Below, one piece after another: positions 44,550 through 53,678 of a DNA stretch of 64,000 nt. This stretch comes from PALSA-693 sp963834725. Its GTDB lineage: Bacteria; Actinomycetota; Acidimicrobiia; Acidimicrobiales; Palsa-688. How positions within the stretch are numbered: position 1 is the first letter of the stretch; every line of letters begins with the position of its first letter. The position numbers were made by a program, and so were the translations under genes. The notes under the pieces are model-generated. The model was not told where the DNA came from, ran no database searches, and saw nothing but the letters and a program-made list of their open reading frames with translations. The stretch spans positions 1,736,001-1,800,000 of the forward strand of contig CAWICN010000001.1 in NCBI GenBank assembly GCA_963834725.1. Direction: 5' to 3'.

Positions 44550-45074
44550 ATGGACATCATCAACTTGGGTTCGACTGACGGGCTGCCCGCGGTGAACTGG
44601 GCGAACGTCGTCGAGAAGCTCGATGCCGGATCGCCGCCTGCTCCAGACGCCCACAACGCTCGCACGACGTGGCTCTCGACGGTGAACGAGGACGGGAGCC
44701 CGCACGTGACTGCAGTCGGTGCGCTCTGGCTGGACGGAAGCTTCTGGTTCCAGACCGGATCGGGTACCCGGAAGGGCCGCAACGTCGCCCGCGACCCTCG
44801 CTGCTCGATCGCGGTCTCGATCCGCGATGCAGACGTCGTCGCCGAAGGTGAGGCAGCGCGGGAGACCGAGCCGGCCACACTGACGCGCCTGGCCAAGGCC
44901 TGGGCGGACCAGGGGTGGCCCGCCGAACTGGATGAGACCGGGGCTGGTATCACCGCCCCGTTCAACGCGCCGTCGCAGGGACCACCGCCGTGGAACGTCT
45001 ATCGCATCAAGCCACATTCGGTGACCGTGGTACTGGGCACCGAGCCGGGCGGGCTGACTCGCTTCAGGTTCTAA
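44550..45074 (+). CDS. Pyridoxamine 5'-phosphate oxidase-fold protein
   Basis: A 174-residue split-barrel flavin/F420 protein: RTTWLSTVNEDGSPHVTAVG, ALWLDGSFWFQTGSGTRKGR, NVARDPRCSIAVSIRDADVV, WNVYRIKPHSVTVVLGTEPG and the terminal LTRFRF. It is a paralogue type distinct from the PPOX at 33.9 kb. The ATG at 44550 follows GGGAGAC. It probably reduces an unknown substrate with F420H2 or FMN. Confidence 0.85.
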   Translation: MDIINLGSTDGLPAVNWANVVEKLDAGSPPAPDAHNARTTWLSTVNEDGSPHVTAVGALWLDGSFWFQTGSGTRKGRNVARDPRCSIAVSIRDADVVAEGEAARETEPATLTRLAKAWADQGWPAELDETGAGITAPFNAPSQGPPPWNVYRIKPHSVTVVLGTEPGGLTRFRF

Positions 45075-45076
45075 CC

Positions 45077-45295
45077 TCAGCCCACCGAGGCGGCTTGCCT
45101 GGCCTCGCCGGTCGATTTCCTCGCGTCCGGCACTCCGCTCCTCCAGCCGCTCATCTGCCCCAGACCAGAGCGTACAGGTAACGGCCCGGAGCCGGCGATA
45201 GTTGCGGCGCCCAGCCAGGGCAGGGCTCGAATCTCCTCCAGAAGGTCGACCGAGGTGAGGCCATCCGCGTCGTCAACGCCTCGTCGCGGGCTCAT
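45077..45295 (-). CDS. Small hypothetical protein coupled to the zinc-ribbon gene
   Basis: 72 residues starting by ATGA overlap with the zinc-ribbon stop: SPRRGVDDADGLTSVDLLEE, IRALPWLGAATIAGSGPLPV, RSGLGQMSGWRSGVPDARKS. No family was recognised and the C-terminus is basic. The tight overlap is the main reason to consider it real. Confidence 0.4.
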   Translation of the reverse strand: MSPRRGVDDADGLTSVDLLEEIRALPWLGAATIAGSGPLPVRSGLGQMSGWRSGVPDARKSTGEARQAASVG

Positions 45296-45492
45296 GTCCC
45301 TGCCTCCTCGGCGTCCTCGCCTGTCCCGGCCACGTCCTTCGGTGCGGTGTCGACGACTTTGCGTGCACAGGGGGGACACAGGTAGGCGATCCCCTTGCCT
45401 CCTTCGCCCAGGATCGGGATCATGGTCTTCTGCAGCACGGTTTCCCCGCACCCCGGGCAGGTGACGGGGACACCTGCATCTTCACCTGCCAT
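45292..45492 (-). CDS. Small zinc-ribbon protein
   Basis: 66 residues with two Cys pairs: VTCPGCGETVLQKTM and GIAYLCPPCARKVVDTAP, separated by 20 residues, which form a zinc ribbon. The start at 45492 (MAGEDAGVP) has a second Met codon just upstream. Such proteins are found as small regulators or structural parts; the partner and role are unknown. Confidence 0.6.
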   Translation of the reverse strand: MAGEDAGVPVTCPGCGETVLQKTMIPILGEGGKGIAYLCPPCARKVVDTAPKDVAGTGEDAEEAGT

Positions 45493-45495
45493 CAC

Positions 45496-46072
45496 GGCCG
45501 ACTATAGGGGTTGCCGATGAGGTCCGGACCGCCACGGGGACTGGGGCCAAACGTCACCTTCGCGGGCGGTCGCCGGGCCGGGACAGACAAGCGTCAGTCG
45601 AGGAACGGGGCACGAGCACGCACAGTGGCGTCGAGGGCCTGCGTCGGGTTGAGCCCTGCGAGGGCGGCAGTGCGGTGATGTAAGACGGTCGCACCTCGGA
45701 GGTGCAGTTCCCGCCAACCGCCCTTGCCGCAGACATCTCCACCCTCATCACCCTCGATCCGGTGATCTCGTGCTCACAATAGGAGCTTCTCGGGCGTCTG
45801 CCTTCTTCCACTCGATGGCCCACATAAACGACCCGGTGCCGGCGGTGGGGGACGTTGTCGTGTCGTCATTCGGGGCGCTGGCGATCGGTGACGTTTGCAG
45901 CCAACTTCGAGGAGGCGGCCAACGGAGGGCTGGTTGAGAGAACGGCAACTTACTGGCGCGGTCGTCGGCGGAAGAACGCTGGCCGCTAATACCGGGTGGC
46001 GACCATCCACCCTGAGCCCTGGCATTTTCGAAAACGATGTCACAGGAGCGTGGGCGGCGGCGTCATGTGGGC
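45496..46072. other. 580-base region without a clear gene
   Basis: One plus-strand stretch reads NDPVPAVGDVVVSSFGALAI but has no start, ribosome site or family match. The remaining frames are low quality. Possibly decayed coding sequence. Confidence 0.35.
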
Positions 46073-47295
46073 ATGGGAGAAGGTCACGAGGTTGCGGTGG
46101 TGGTGATCGGGGCGGGACTGGCAGGGTTGACGGCTGCGGCGACCGCCGCCCGGGCGGGGAAGCTGGTTGTGGTGGTGGAGGCGGAGGCTGTGGGAGGCCG
46201 GGCCCGCACTGACCTGCGGAACGGTTACCGCTTCAACCAGGGGCCGCACGCCCTGGTCAGGGGCGGCGAGGCTTCGCGGATACTGCGAGATCTGGGGGTG
46301 GCCTACCGTGGTCACGGACCGCCGGTGCGGGGCGCTCGGGTCGTGCGCGACGGCAAGCTGGCACGGGTACCGGCCGGCCCCATGGCCGGGCTGGTGGCGA
46401 GGCTGCTCACGGCGTCCGCTGGAAGATGGGCGGGCCGGAGCGCGGAAGAATGGGTGTCGTCTTTGGGGGGAAGTCGTGACCTGTCCGACCTGGCCCGAAT
46501 GCTGATACGAGTAACCACCTACGTGACCGACCTGGGGGGCATGCCCGCCGATTTCGCCATCTCCCGGCTGAAGGGCTCCGGAGCGTCACCTATCTCGACG
46601 GGGGATTCGCAAGCCTGGTGGAAGGCCTCTCGGCGGTAGCGTCGACGGCCGGCGCCACCATTCGGGAGCACCAGCCCGCGGCCGGTATCACCGCCGTCCC
46701 GGGCGGATGGGAGGTGGCCCTGGTCGGCGGCGACGTGCTGCGGGCGGCCGCGGTGGTCCTCGCCGCCGGCGGCCCCGGCGTGGCCCGCCAGCTGCTGCCA
46801 GTCGCCCCTGGCTGGCCCGAGCTCGGCGCTCCCGTCACTGCCGCCTGCCTGGATCTCGGGCTGCGTGGGCCTGTCCCTTCGGTGGCCTTCGGCCTGGACG
46901 AGCCGTTGTACGTGGCGCGTCACTGTCCCCCCGGCGACCTGGCGCCCAGCGGAGGGTCCGTGGTGCACGTCATGCGCTACGGCGCTCGCGACGCCGCGCT
47001 GGACCTCGCTGAGCTGCGCGGCCACGCCCGACTGGCGGGGATCGCCGACGACCAGATCGTGGAGGAGCGGTTCCTGGCGGTCCACGTCGTCACCCACCTG
47101 CTTCCCAGCCCCCAACACGGCCTGGCCGGCCGGCCCGGCGTCGAGGTGGCCGGGGCTCCGGGGATGTACCTGGCCGGCGACTGGGTAGGGCCGGCGGGCT
47201 GGCTCTCCGACGCGGCGATGGCCAGCGGCCGACGCGCCGGCATCCTGGCAGCCCGGGCCACCGCGGGCAACTCCACCTACCCGAGGGTGGCGTGA
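46073..47295 (+). CDS. FAD-dependent amine-oxidase/phytoene-desaturase-like oxidoreductase, one frameshift
   Basis: About 407 residues in two frames. The first has the FAD motif VVVIGAGLAGLTAAATAARA and VVEAEAVGGRARTDLRNGYR. A slip in the G-run at 46573-46575 (GGG where GGGG restores the frame) leads to SVTYLDGGFASLVEGLSAVA and the C-terminal GAPGMYLAGDWVGPAGWLSD and AAMASGRRAGILAARA, the second flavin-contact region. The layout is that of FAD-linked desaturases and amine oxidases. The stop overlaps the start of an ECF sigma gene, an arrangement that implies co-regulation. Substrate unknown. Confidence 0.8.
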
Positions 47296-48209
47296 GCCCC
47301 ACGTCGACACCTGGCGGCCTGGACACATTCGAGGGCGAGCGGCCGCGCCTGACCGGCCTGGCCTACCGGGTCACCGGCTCGCTCGCCGACGCCGAGGACG
47401 TGGTACAGGAGGCGTGGATTCGCTGGGCCGCCGGGGGCGTCGGCAGGGTGGACAACCCGGCGGGCTGGCTCACCACGGTCACCTCCCGCCTGGCCCTGGA
47501 CCGCTTGCGGGCCCAGCGCCGGCGGCGGGAGGTGTACGTCGGGCCATGGCTTCCCGACCCGGTCCCCACCGCTCGAGGCGTGGAGGAGACGGCCGAGCTC
47601 GCCGAGTCGTTGACCCTCGGGTTTCTGGTCCTGCTCGACTCGCTCGGCCCGTTCGAGCGGGTCGCCTTCCTCCTCGGCGACGTGTTCGGCGAGCCCTACT
47701 CGGTCATCGCCGAGACCCTCGGAAAGAGCGAGCCGGCCTGCCGCCAGCTCGTCTCGCGCGCCCGGCGGAAGGTGCGCTCCGCCCAACCCGACAGCGGGGC
47801 TCGCGGTCCCGTCCCGGCCTCCGCCGAGCTTCTCGCAGCGCTCATGAACTCCGTGCTCGCCGGCGACGAAGAGAGGGTCCTGAAGTTGCTCGACCCCGAC
47901 GTCGTGCTCATCTCCGACGCCGGCCCCGCCCGCCGGGCCGCCCGGGTCCCCGTCGTCGGCGCCAAGCGGGTCCAGCAGCTGATAAAAGGGGGCTGGAGGC
48001 TGCTCGGGTTCCAGACTCGTCCGAGCCCGGACCAGCTGCCTCCCGCACGCATTCTCGAGGTCAACTCCAGCCCTTCCCTCGTGGTCGACACGCCCAACGG
48101 GCCCATCGTGGTCAGCGGCGAGGCCGTCGATGGCCGGATCACGTCGATCTGGGTTCGGTTCAACCCTGACAAGACCGCAGCCCTCGGGGATCCGCCGCCG
48201 ATCGTCTGA
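47292..48209 (+). CDS. ECF41/SigJ-type sigma factor
   Basis: A 305-residue protein starting at GTG 47292 by overlap with the oxidoreductase stop. Region 2: RLTGLAYRVTGSLADAEDVV, NPAGWLTTVTSRLALDRLRA. Region 4: LGPFERVAFLLGDVFGEPYS, AETLGKSEPACRQLVSRARR. A SnoaL-like domain follows (LLAALMNSVLAGDEERVLKL, DPDVVLISDAGPARRAAR). It is a second ECF41-like factor in the window; here it is coupled to the oxidoreductase gene rather than divergent from it. Confidence 0.9.
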   Translation: MSPTSTPGGLDTFEGERPRLTGLAYRVTGSLADAEDVVQEAWIRWAAGGVGRVDNPAGWLTTVTSRLALDRLRAQRRRREVYVGPWLPDPVPTARGVEETAELAESLTLGFLVLLDSLGPFERVAFLLGDVFGEPYSVIAETLGKSEPACRQLVSRARRKVRSAQPDSGARGPVPASAELLAALMNSVLAGDEERVLKLLDPDVVLISDAGPARRAARVPVVGAKRVQQLIKGGWRLLGFQTRPSPDQLPPARILEVNSSPSLVVDTPNGPIVVSGEAVDGRITSIWVRFNPDKTAALGDPPPIV

Positions 48210-48509
48210 GATCGGCGTGAGTCCCGAGTCGGCCAAAGTCAGTCCCCGCCACAGGTATCTCCATGCCGGCGTCCGCAGACGGTGCCGCTCTGAGTGCAGC
48301 CGGTATTCGAGGATGCGGGGTAGGGACGTCGCAGCGCCAGCTACGGCAGCGACCTGATGGTCCTCACAAGGTCGTCCGGGCGGTGGCCGAACCGGCGGGG
48401 CGAAGAGGACGAATCGCGGTGCGCGAGGTCAGCGCGCCCGGCCGGCATCGTTGGCACACAGAACCTGCACAGTGACAGAAGGCAGGCCGGGGGGAAGGAG
48501 AGCCACACC

Positions 48510-48683
48510 AAGAAGATGGCGGCCCGACTCCAGGCCGCCACCTCCGGCGGCGAGCCCATCCTGCTTCGGGTAGCCTCGAGCGGACACGGGATCGGCAACT
48601 CGCTCGACGAGGAAGTCGCCGAACTAACGGACCTCTACACGTTCATCTACGACCGGCTGGGAATCGCCTGCCCACGGTCGTAG
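48510..48683 (+). pseudogene. Prolyl oligopeptidase (S9) C-terminal fragment
   Basis: About 57 residues: KMAARLQAATSGGEPILLRV, ASSGHGIGNSLDEEVAELTD, LYTFIYDRLGI. This is the end of the alpha/beta-hydrolase domain of prolyl endopeptidases, including the catalytic histidine in GHG. The rest of the enzyme (propeller, nucleophile serine) is missing, so it is a remnant. Confidence 0.65.
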
Positions 48684-48760
48684 CACGACACCTGCTGTCC
48701 CGCTCCCGGTTGTTCTTGGCGTAAGGCCGGTGTGAGGCTCCGGGCGATCGTTAGGGGACG

Positions 48761-49120
48761 TCAGGGACGTCCACGTGTCAAAGATCTCGACCGGCGATGC
48801 CGGAAGTGCCAGTCCGCTCCGCCAGCCCTGGGATTTGCACGACATGACGGGGAGGACGTCGATCCGGGTGGGCGTTCGAACCTATCCGTCCAAGGCATCT
48901 TCCCGACGACGTTGGCCGCGATCAGGGTGCGATCGGCGGGGTCCCACAACAGGGTGGTGGGCACCTGCGTCAAGGCAATGAGAGCTGTCAGCGCGGCGGG
49001 ACTCGGGGCTACGACGTGCTTCTCGTCGACTTCGGTCACGATCGTCAACTCGAATCTTCCGACTTCTAGCTCATCACCGACTCCCCTGGCCTTGTCGTCA
49101 GGTCGAGTCCCCCACCAGCT
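48761..49120 (-). pseudogene. Hypothetical protein remnant
   Basis: A continuous minus-strand reading gives GTRPDDKARGVGDELEVGRF, then ELTIVTEVDEKHVVAPSPAA, LTALIALTQVPTTLLWDPAD and RTLIAANVVGKMPWTD before degenerating. The middle is clearly protein-like and better than the surrounding frames. No family was recognised, no good start is present and the end looks out of frame, so it is listed as a remnant. Confidence 0.35.
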
Positions 49121-49340
49121 CGGTCCGGACTCGACCAGGCGCCTCTTAAGTTACCGCTGGGCATCAAGTTGCGTCGCCTCAGCGTCAGACTGCTCAGGAG
49201 AAGGCCTGGGTGCTGACCGGCGCGCCCGAGCGCAGGCTTACGGCTCCGCCGACGCCCCGGGCTTGGCATCGACAACGAGGGTCGCTGCGGGTGCTCAGGC
49301 GGCTCGGCTGATGATCCGCCCGGCGTACGCTCGTCGTGGC

Positions 49341-49925
49341 ATGGGACGATTTGTCTACTGGATGAACACCTCGCTCGACCTCTGTCATCGAGCGCACCGC
49401 CGGCGAGGACGGCGGCAGCGAGTGGCTTCGCGTCGGCGAGGAGCTCCACCGGGAGTTCAACGCACCGCGCGGCCGGCCTGTCGCTGATGGTAGAGGGCCG
49501 GGTGATCTACGAGATCATTGGAGCCGTTCTGGCCCGTCGTGGCGCAGGATCCGTCTCAGCCGAGCTACCTGCGCGAGTACGGCGCCATCTGGACCCAGAT
49601 GCCGAAGGTGCTGGTGTCGAATACGCGCACCGAGGCCGGCCACAATACCCGGGTCGTGGGCAGCCCGAACGCAATTGGGCAGCTGGCCGCCATCCGTGCG
49701 GAGACCGAAGGCGCCATCGGGGTCGGCGGTGCCACGCTGGCCACCGGCCTGCTGGAGGCCGGTCTGCTCGACGAGCTGATGCTCTTCGCGCACCCGGTCA
49801 TACTCGGCCACGGACGACCGCTGTTCGACGGCCACGAGGGCGTCCTGGAGCTCGACCTGCTCGAGCAGGCGTCGTACGACGGCGGGGTGACGCTGCACCG
49901 CTACGCCGTACGTCAGCGGGCCTAG
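49341..49925 (+). pseudogene. Dihydrofolate reductase-like (RibD_C) protein with three frameshifts
   Basis: The ATG at 49341 begins MGRFVYWMNTSLDL. Slips near 49385, 49465 and 49520 (extra T) break the next part, which in shifted frames reads IERTAGEDGGSEWLRVGEEL, LSLMVEGRVIYEI and then MEPFWPVVAQDPSQPSYLRE. From there it is intact: LVSNTRTEAGHNTRVVGSPN, GAIGVGGATLATGLLEAGLL, LMLFAHPVILGHGRPLFDGH. All family parts are present, so either several sequencing indels or recent decay explain it. Confidence 0.75.
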
Positions 49926-50192
49926 CCGACGACCTCGGCCGTGGGGCAGCCACACTCCAGTCGGTCGCCGCTGGCGACGGGCACCGACTGCTGACTACAC
50001 GCTGATCGTCTATTACACGGAGAAGGGGTGCCCGGCCCGGCTACCGGCTCGGTACCGGCATCTACGGTCTCGTCGAGGTCGTGGTCCGTCCTGCCCAGTG
50101 CGATGATGACCACGTGGAGGGTGGCCCGGTGCAAAGATGCATGATCGAATCTCACCCGCTCCCCTACGTCACCAACGACTGGCGGGCGCACA

Positions 50193-50312
50193 GACCCGTG
50201 CCGCTACCGGGCCACTGTGGAGGCCGCCGGGTTCGTGGACGTGCCGATCACCGAGAGCCACCCGGTAGCCGAGGGGTTTACGTCCGTGGTCGCCGGCGCC
50301 AAGAGGCCAAGG
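50193..50312 (+). pseudogene. Methyltransferase C-terminal fragment (arsenite methyltransferase-like)
   Basis: Reads YRATVEAAGFVDVPITESHP, VAEGFTSVVAGAKRP. The pattern (aromatic residue, AL/AVEAAGF.DV, then H.VA.G..S..V.A.KP) is that of the end of ArsM-like SAM methyltransferases. Only about 40 residues remain, with no start. Assignment rests on the motif pattern alone. Confidence 0.35.
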
Positions 50313-50349
50313 ACGTGATAATGGCAAGGTCGAGCGATGCTCCGACGGG

Positions 50350-51222
50350 TCAGCCCCACGGCCCTGGCGCCACCGGGCTTGCTGAGCCATGACGAAGCAC
50401 CTCCAGGCGCCGCCGGCAGTCCGCGAGCTTCCCGGCGGCGATTTCAGGATCGCTCTCGTAGCTAACGTAGAAGAAATGTACCACGGCCGCTTCGGACAAG
50501 ATGTAGCGAAGACCCTGGACTGACATGGCTTGGGAAGCCAGACCTAAGGTGTCATGGAACCCCGCGATCTCAGGATCTTGGCTGACCACGACAGCACCTG
50601 AGAGACCGACGACCTCGGAGACTCGCCGGAACGCAGGGGAGTTGGCGATAAGAGTGCATCCGGGGTGGCAGCGCTTCTTCCTCAACCCGATGATCGGATA
50701 GTCGTGCCCAGTCCGGCCTTCCCTCATTCCCACCCATACCCGCTGCTCCTGACCGGCCCATATGTCCAGGCTCGAGCCGAGACCATCATGCTGCTCCATC
50801 CAGTGGAACCTGGCTTGCACCGCCCAGGCCTCCGGGTTCTCCAATGCCTCGCGTAGCATCGTCCAGACGCCGTTCGGCCTGTCGAACACGATGTCCGAAT
50901 CGACAAACAGGAAGTAGTCGGGGTCCGGGTGCGTCAGGACGAAATTGCGAAGGACGTCGCCGTGAGAGTTGACCCACGACCGCGCCGCTGGCCATCGCGA
51001 TCGCTCAAGGGTGGCGCCGACCTCTCTGGCTGCCGACTCGAGTTCGCTGAATCCCTCGTCGGTCGAGTGGTTGTCCACGACGGTCACGCGTAACTCGGCA
51101 GGCCCACCCGGCGCAGCGTGCATAGCCACTAGCGACCGCAGCGCCAGTTCCGCGTAAGGCGACGTGTTGTGGTTAACAATGCAGGCCTCGATGACCGGCT
51201 GGGCCTCGTTAGAAACGATCAT
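50350..51222 (-). CDS. Glycosyltransferase family 2 protein
   Basis: A 290-residue GT-A enzyme from the ATG at 51222 (GGGAGA upstream). It has IEACIVNHNTSPYAELALRS at the N-terminus, VTVVDNHSTDEGFSELESA, the metal-binding DPDYFLFVDSDIVFDRPNGV (D-x-D) and a C-terminal part with IAGFHDTLGLASQAMSVQG. It transfers a sugar from a nucleotide donor to a lipid, protein or glycan acceptor. No membrane helix is seen, so it works in the cytoplasm. It is the leftmost gene of the glycan island. Confidence 0.85.
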   Translation of the reverse strand: MIVSNEAQPVIEACIVNHNTSPYAELALRSLVAMHAAPGGPAELRVTVVDNHSTDEGFSELESAAREVGATLERSRWPAARSWVNSHGDVLRNFVLTHPDPDYFLFVDSDIVFDRPNGVWTMLREALENPEAWAVQARFHWMEQHDGLGSSLDIWAGQEQRVWVGMREGRTGHDYPIIGLRKKRCHPGCTLIANSPAFRRVSEVVGLSGAVVVSQDPEIAGFHDTLGLASQAMSVQGLRYILSEAAVVHFFYVSYESDPEIAAGKLADCRRRLEVLRHGSASPVAPGPWG

Positions 51223-51269
51223 GCCATTAGTCTCCCGTTGCCGGGCCGTGTTCGGCAAGCATTCTGTTC

Positions 51270-51480
51270 TGGCCCATGGCCATGAAAGAAGCCGTGGGCG
51301 TCGGCCGTCCCGTCGGCCTTGGCCAGAAAACTGTTCGCAATCAACACGGCGATCAGGTCGAGCGCGTCGTCAACCGAGACGGCCTCGAGATGCCGCATCG
51401 TGGCCGGTAGGGTTGCCACTCGGCAGAAGGGGCCGGACCTCGTAGCAGGGCGGCTTTGGCGGACGATGGCGCCGCGGGGC
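51270..51480 (-). pseudogene. Possible Tn3-type (DUF4158) transposase remnant
   Basis: The minus strand reads FCRVATLPATMRHLEAVSVD, DALDLIAVLIANSFLAKADG. A similar segment (HLEAVSVDDALDL..VL....LLAKAER) occurs in the N-terminal half of Tn3-family transposases. About 40 residues only, no start. It fills the gap between two glycosyltransferase genes and may explain how the island was assembled. Confidence 0.3.
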
Positions 51481-51544
51481 GGGTACCGTCCATCCCACGT
51501 TTCGACGCACCAGCACTCCCCGTCGCCGTCCCATATGTCTTGCG

Positions 51545-52720
51545 ATGGGCATTGCCGTTGTGCATACTTGGTGCGTGCAGGACGCTGAACGTCCAAAGGA
51601 ATTCCGTTCCCGGCGGCTGCTCGTCGATTGGTGCACGTATCGACCAATCGGACACGCGATCGAGGGGCTTCATCTGGCCCACGGATACGCTGCTGCGGAT
51701 CCGGCGCTCGAGGTTTCGATTGTGCTCAATGCCCAAACGCCTATTGAACTGGCGGCGTGCTGCCCTTGGCTTTTCAGTATGCACGCCATTGATTTGAATG
51801 TCAGGGGCGACGGCGCCATGGATGAGGCGCTGGTCAAGGTCCCTCGCAATTGGGACTGGGTTATCCAAGAACCGAGGCGTCGTCACGAAAACGATGTGCG
51901 CATTTTCGGGCAACTCGCTCGGCTGGCTGTCGCGGCAGACTCCCACTACCACTGTCGGTTTACCGGCACCCCGGAATATCTGCCTGAGCAGTCCTTGAGA
52001 CTCCAGCTCCCGCAATCCGATCTCGCCCAGGTCCAAACGATGCTCGAGCCAGACGCGGTGGCGCTCTGCGTGATGCCGAGCGGAGGCGGGCCTCGTCACC
52101 GATATCCCTCCAAGGAGTCATGGATACTCGTCTTACGAGAACTCCGGCGCTCCTGGCCCCACGCGGCCATAGTAATTCTCGGCAAGACACCGGGTCCTGA
52201 CGGTCGGAGAGCCAGCGCGATCGCCAAGGAGGAAGCGGCTCAGCTCGTCGACGCCGGCGGCGCGATCAACGGTTACGATCTGCCGCTGCTTCTCCAGCTG
52301 GCTCTGGTACAGGGGAGCCGACTTTTTGTCTCCCCACACACGGGCTTCGGCTTCGCCGCCCTCTGTGTGGGGACCCCGTGGCTGACAATCTCGGGCGGAC
52401 CTTGGTTCGAGTATTTTCACAATGGCATTCCGTTCCACTCGCTCATCCCGGACACCACCCGCTTCCCCGCGTACCACGGCATGGACGGTTCGCACGTCGT
52501 ATCCGATGACGACGGGAGTGGCCCTCGGGACTCGTCGATGACCCGACAACGCATCGTCGAAACCCTGCCTGAGCTGCTGGATAGCGCCGCCATCCTCATC
52601 AACCGGCAGCGGTCCTACGAAGAGTGTCTGGCCACGTATTTCCCCCAGCTGCTCAAGGCCGTCGGCGGCGACCCCCAACGGCTCAACTCCTGGGAGGGCG
52701 TTCATCGGCGATACGTGTAA
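51545..52720 (+). CDS. GT9-like glycosyltransferase (heptosyltransferase fold), uncharacterised
   Basis: A 391-residue GT-B-type protein. The N-terminal half starts RLLVDWCTYRPIGHAIEGLH, LAHGYAAADPALEVSIVLNA. The C-terminal half has VQGSRLFVSPHTGFGFAALC, VGTPWLTISGGPWFEYFHNG, the equivalent of the GPDTG..HLA...GTP..A.FG sugar-nucleotide site of GT9 enzymes. It differs from typical heptosyltransferases in the loop residues. It overlaps the convergent GT4-like gene by 38 bases. Probably adds a sugar to the same product as its neighbours. Confidence 0.65.
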   Translation: MGIAVVHTWCVQDAERPKEFRSRRLLVDWCTYRPIGHAIEGLHLAHGYAAADPALEVSIVLNAQTPIELAACCPWLFSMHAIDLNVRGDGAMDEALVKVPRNWDWVIQEPRRRHENDVRIFGQLARLAVAADSHYHCRFTGTPEYLPEQSLRLQLPQSDLAQVQTMLEPDAVALCVMPSGGGPRHRYPSKESWILVLRELRRSWPHAAIVILGKTPGPDGRRASAIAKEEAAQLVDAGGAINGYDLPLLLQLALVQGSRLFVSPHTGFGFAALCVGTPWLTISGGPWFEYFHNGIPFHSLIPDTTRFPAYHGMDGSHVVSDDDGSGPRDSSMTRQRIVETLPELLDSAAILINRQRSYEECLATYFPQLLKAVGGDPQRLNSWEGVHRRYV

Positions 52721-53678
52721 CACCTGTCGCAGAGTTGATGACTCGGATCCACTCATTGCGCCACCTGGCCTCGTTGAATACTGCCAGGGCCAACTCACGG
52801 CTGGCCCGACCGAACTCTTGGCAGAGGTCCTTGTCAGCCAACAACACTGAACAGCATTCCCTGATCTCCTTGGCCGTGCGGCAGACGAACCCGTTGACTC
52901 CGTCCCGGACGTAGCGGTCGACGCCCGGCAGGTCGAAGGTGACGACGGGCAGTCCGCTCATCAGGGCTTCCACCAGGGCAATCGTGTACTCCTGCTCGCC
53001 ATCATGCAGATAGATCTGAGCGGACTGAAAGAGGGCCAGCAGATCAGGGTAGCGTCTCGTCGGCTGACGGCGATCGAGGTGGTCCACGTGCAACGTCGGT
53101 AGCCCCGATGTGCCGTTCCGGTAGACATCGTAGCGCCAGCCCCGTTGGGCCCACGAGTGGATCACCGTTAGAATGATGGGCCGGCGTTCAGTATGCGCCC
53201 GATACGTGTCCGGATCGAGCCCGAGCGGTATCCACGGCACCGTCACCCCGAAGGTGCTTTCGAGATACTGCTTGGTGTTGGGGTAGAAAGCGGCGACATG
53301 GAAGTCGTCACGCGAGAGCAGGTCGCCCCACTGGGGCCTGCTGAGTTCGTCCCACTTCGCGACGCAGTAGATCTTTGGCAGCCGGCGGTCGGACAAGAGC
53401 ATCTTGGCCTGCCAAGGAAAGTGCAACCAGGCGGCGGCAAAATCCTGGTCCAGGTCGAAACGGCCGGATTGGGTGAGCAGTCGCTCATACTCCCCCTGGG
53501 TGTAGGTGGGCTGCTCGGGCCGAAACGCCGACAGCAGATCGCGCACGTTGGGGGGCCGTGGTCTCCAGTACTGGAACTGATCCCAGTTGCCGAGAAAGGC
53601 CACGGGCACTCCGACACGGCAGAAGTGATATTGGATGCCCGGATGCGCCGGGATCATGAGGATTTCCCCAGCAGTCAT
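52683..53678 (-). CDS. GT4-like glycosyltransferase
   Basis: A 331-residue GT-B protein: IPAHPGIQYHFCRVGVPVAF, FRPEQPTYTQGEYERLLTQS, AAFYPNTKQYLESTFGVTVP then WIPLGLDPDTYRAHTERRPI, and the C-terminal nucleotide-sugar part EQEYTIALVEALMSGLPVVT, FDLPGVDRYVRDGVNGFVCR (E-x7-E region). It is the third gene of an operon; its ATG overlaps the stop of the radical SAM gene. The arrangement implies that it acts on the same glycan as the radical enzymes. Confidence 0.85.
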   Translation of the reverse strand: MTAGEILMIPAHPGIQYHFCRVGVPVAFLGNWDQFQYWRPRPPNVRDLLSAFRPEQPTYTQGEYERLLTQSGRFDLDQDFAAAWLHFPWQAKMLLSDRRLPKIYCVAKWDELSRPQWGDLLSRDDFHVAAFYPNTKQYLESTFGVTVPWIPLGLDPDTYRAHTERRPIILTVIHSWAQRGWRYDVYRNGTSGLPTLHVDHLDRRQPTRRYPDLLALFQSAQIYLHDGEQEYTIALVEALMSGLPVVTFDLPGVDRYVRDGVNGFVCRTAKEIRECCSVLLADKDLCQEFGRASRELALAVFNEARWRNEWIRVINSATGVTRIADERPPRS

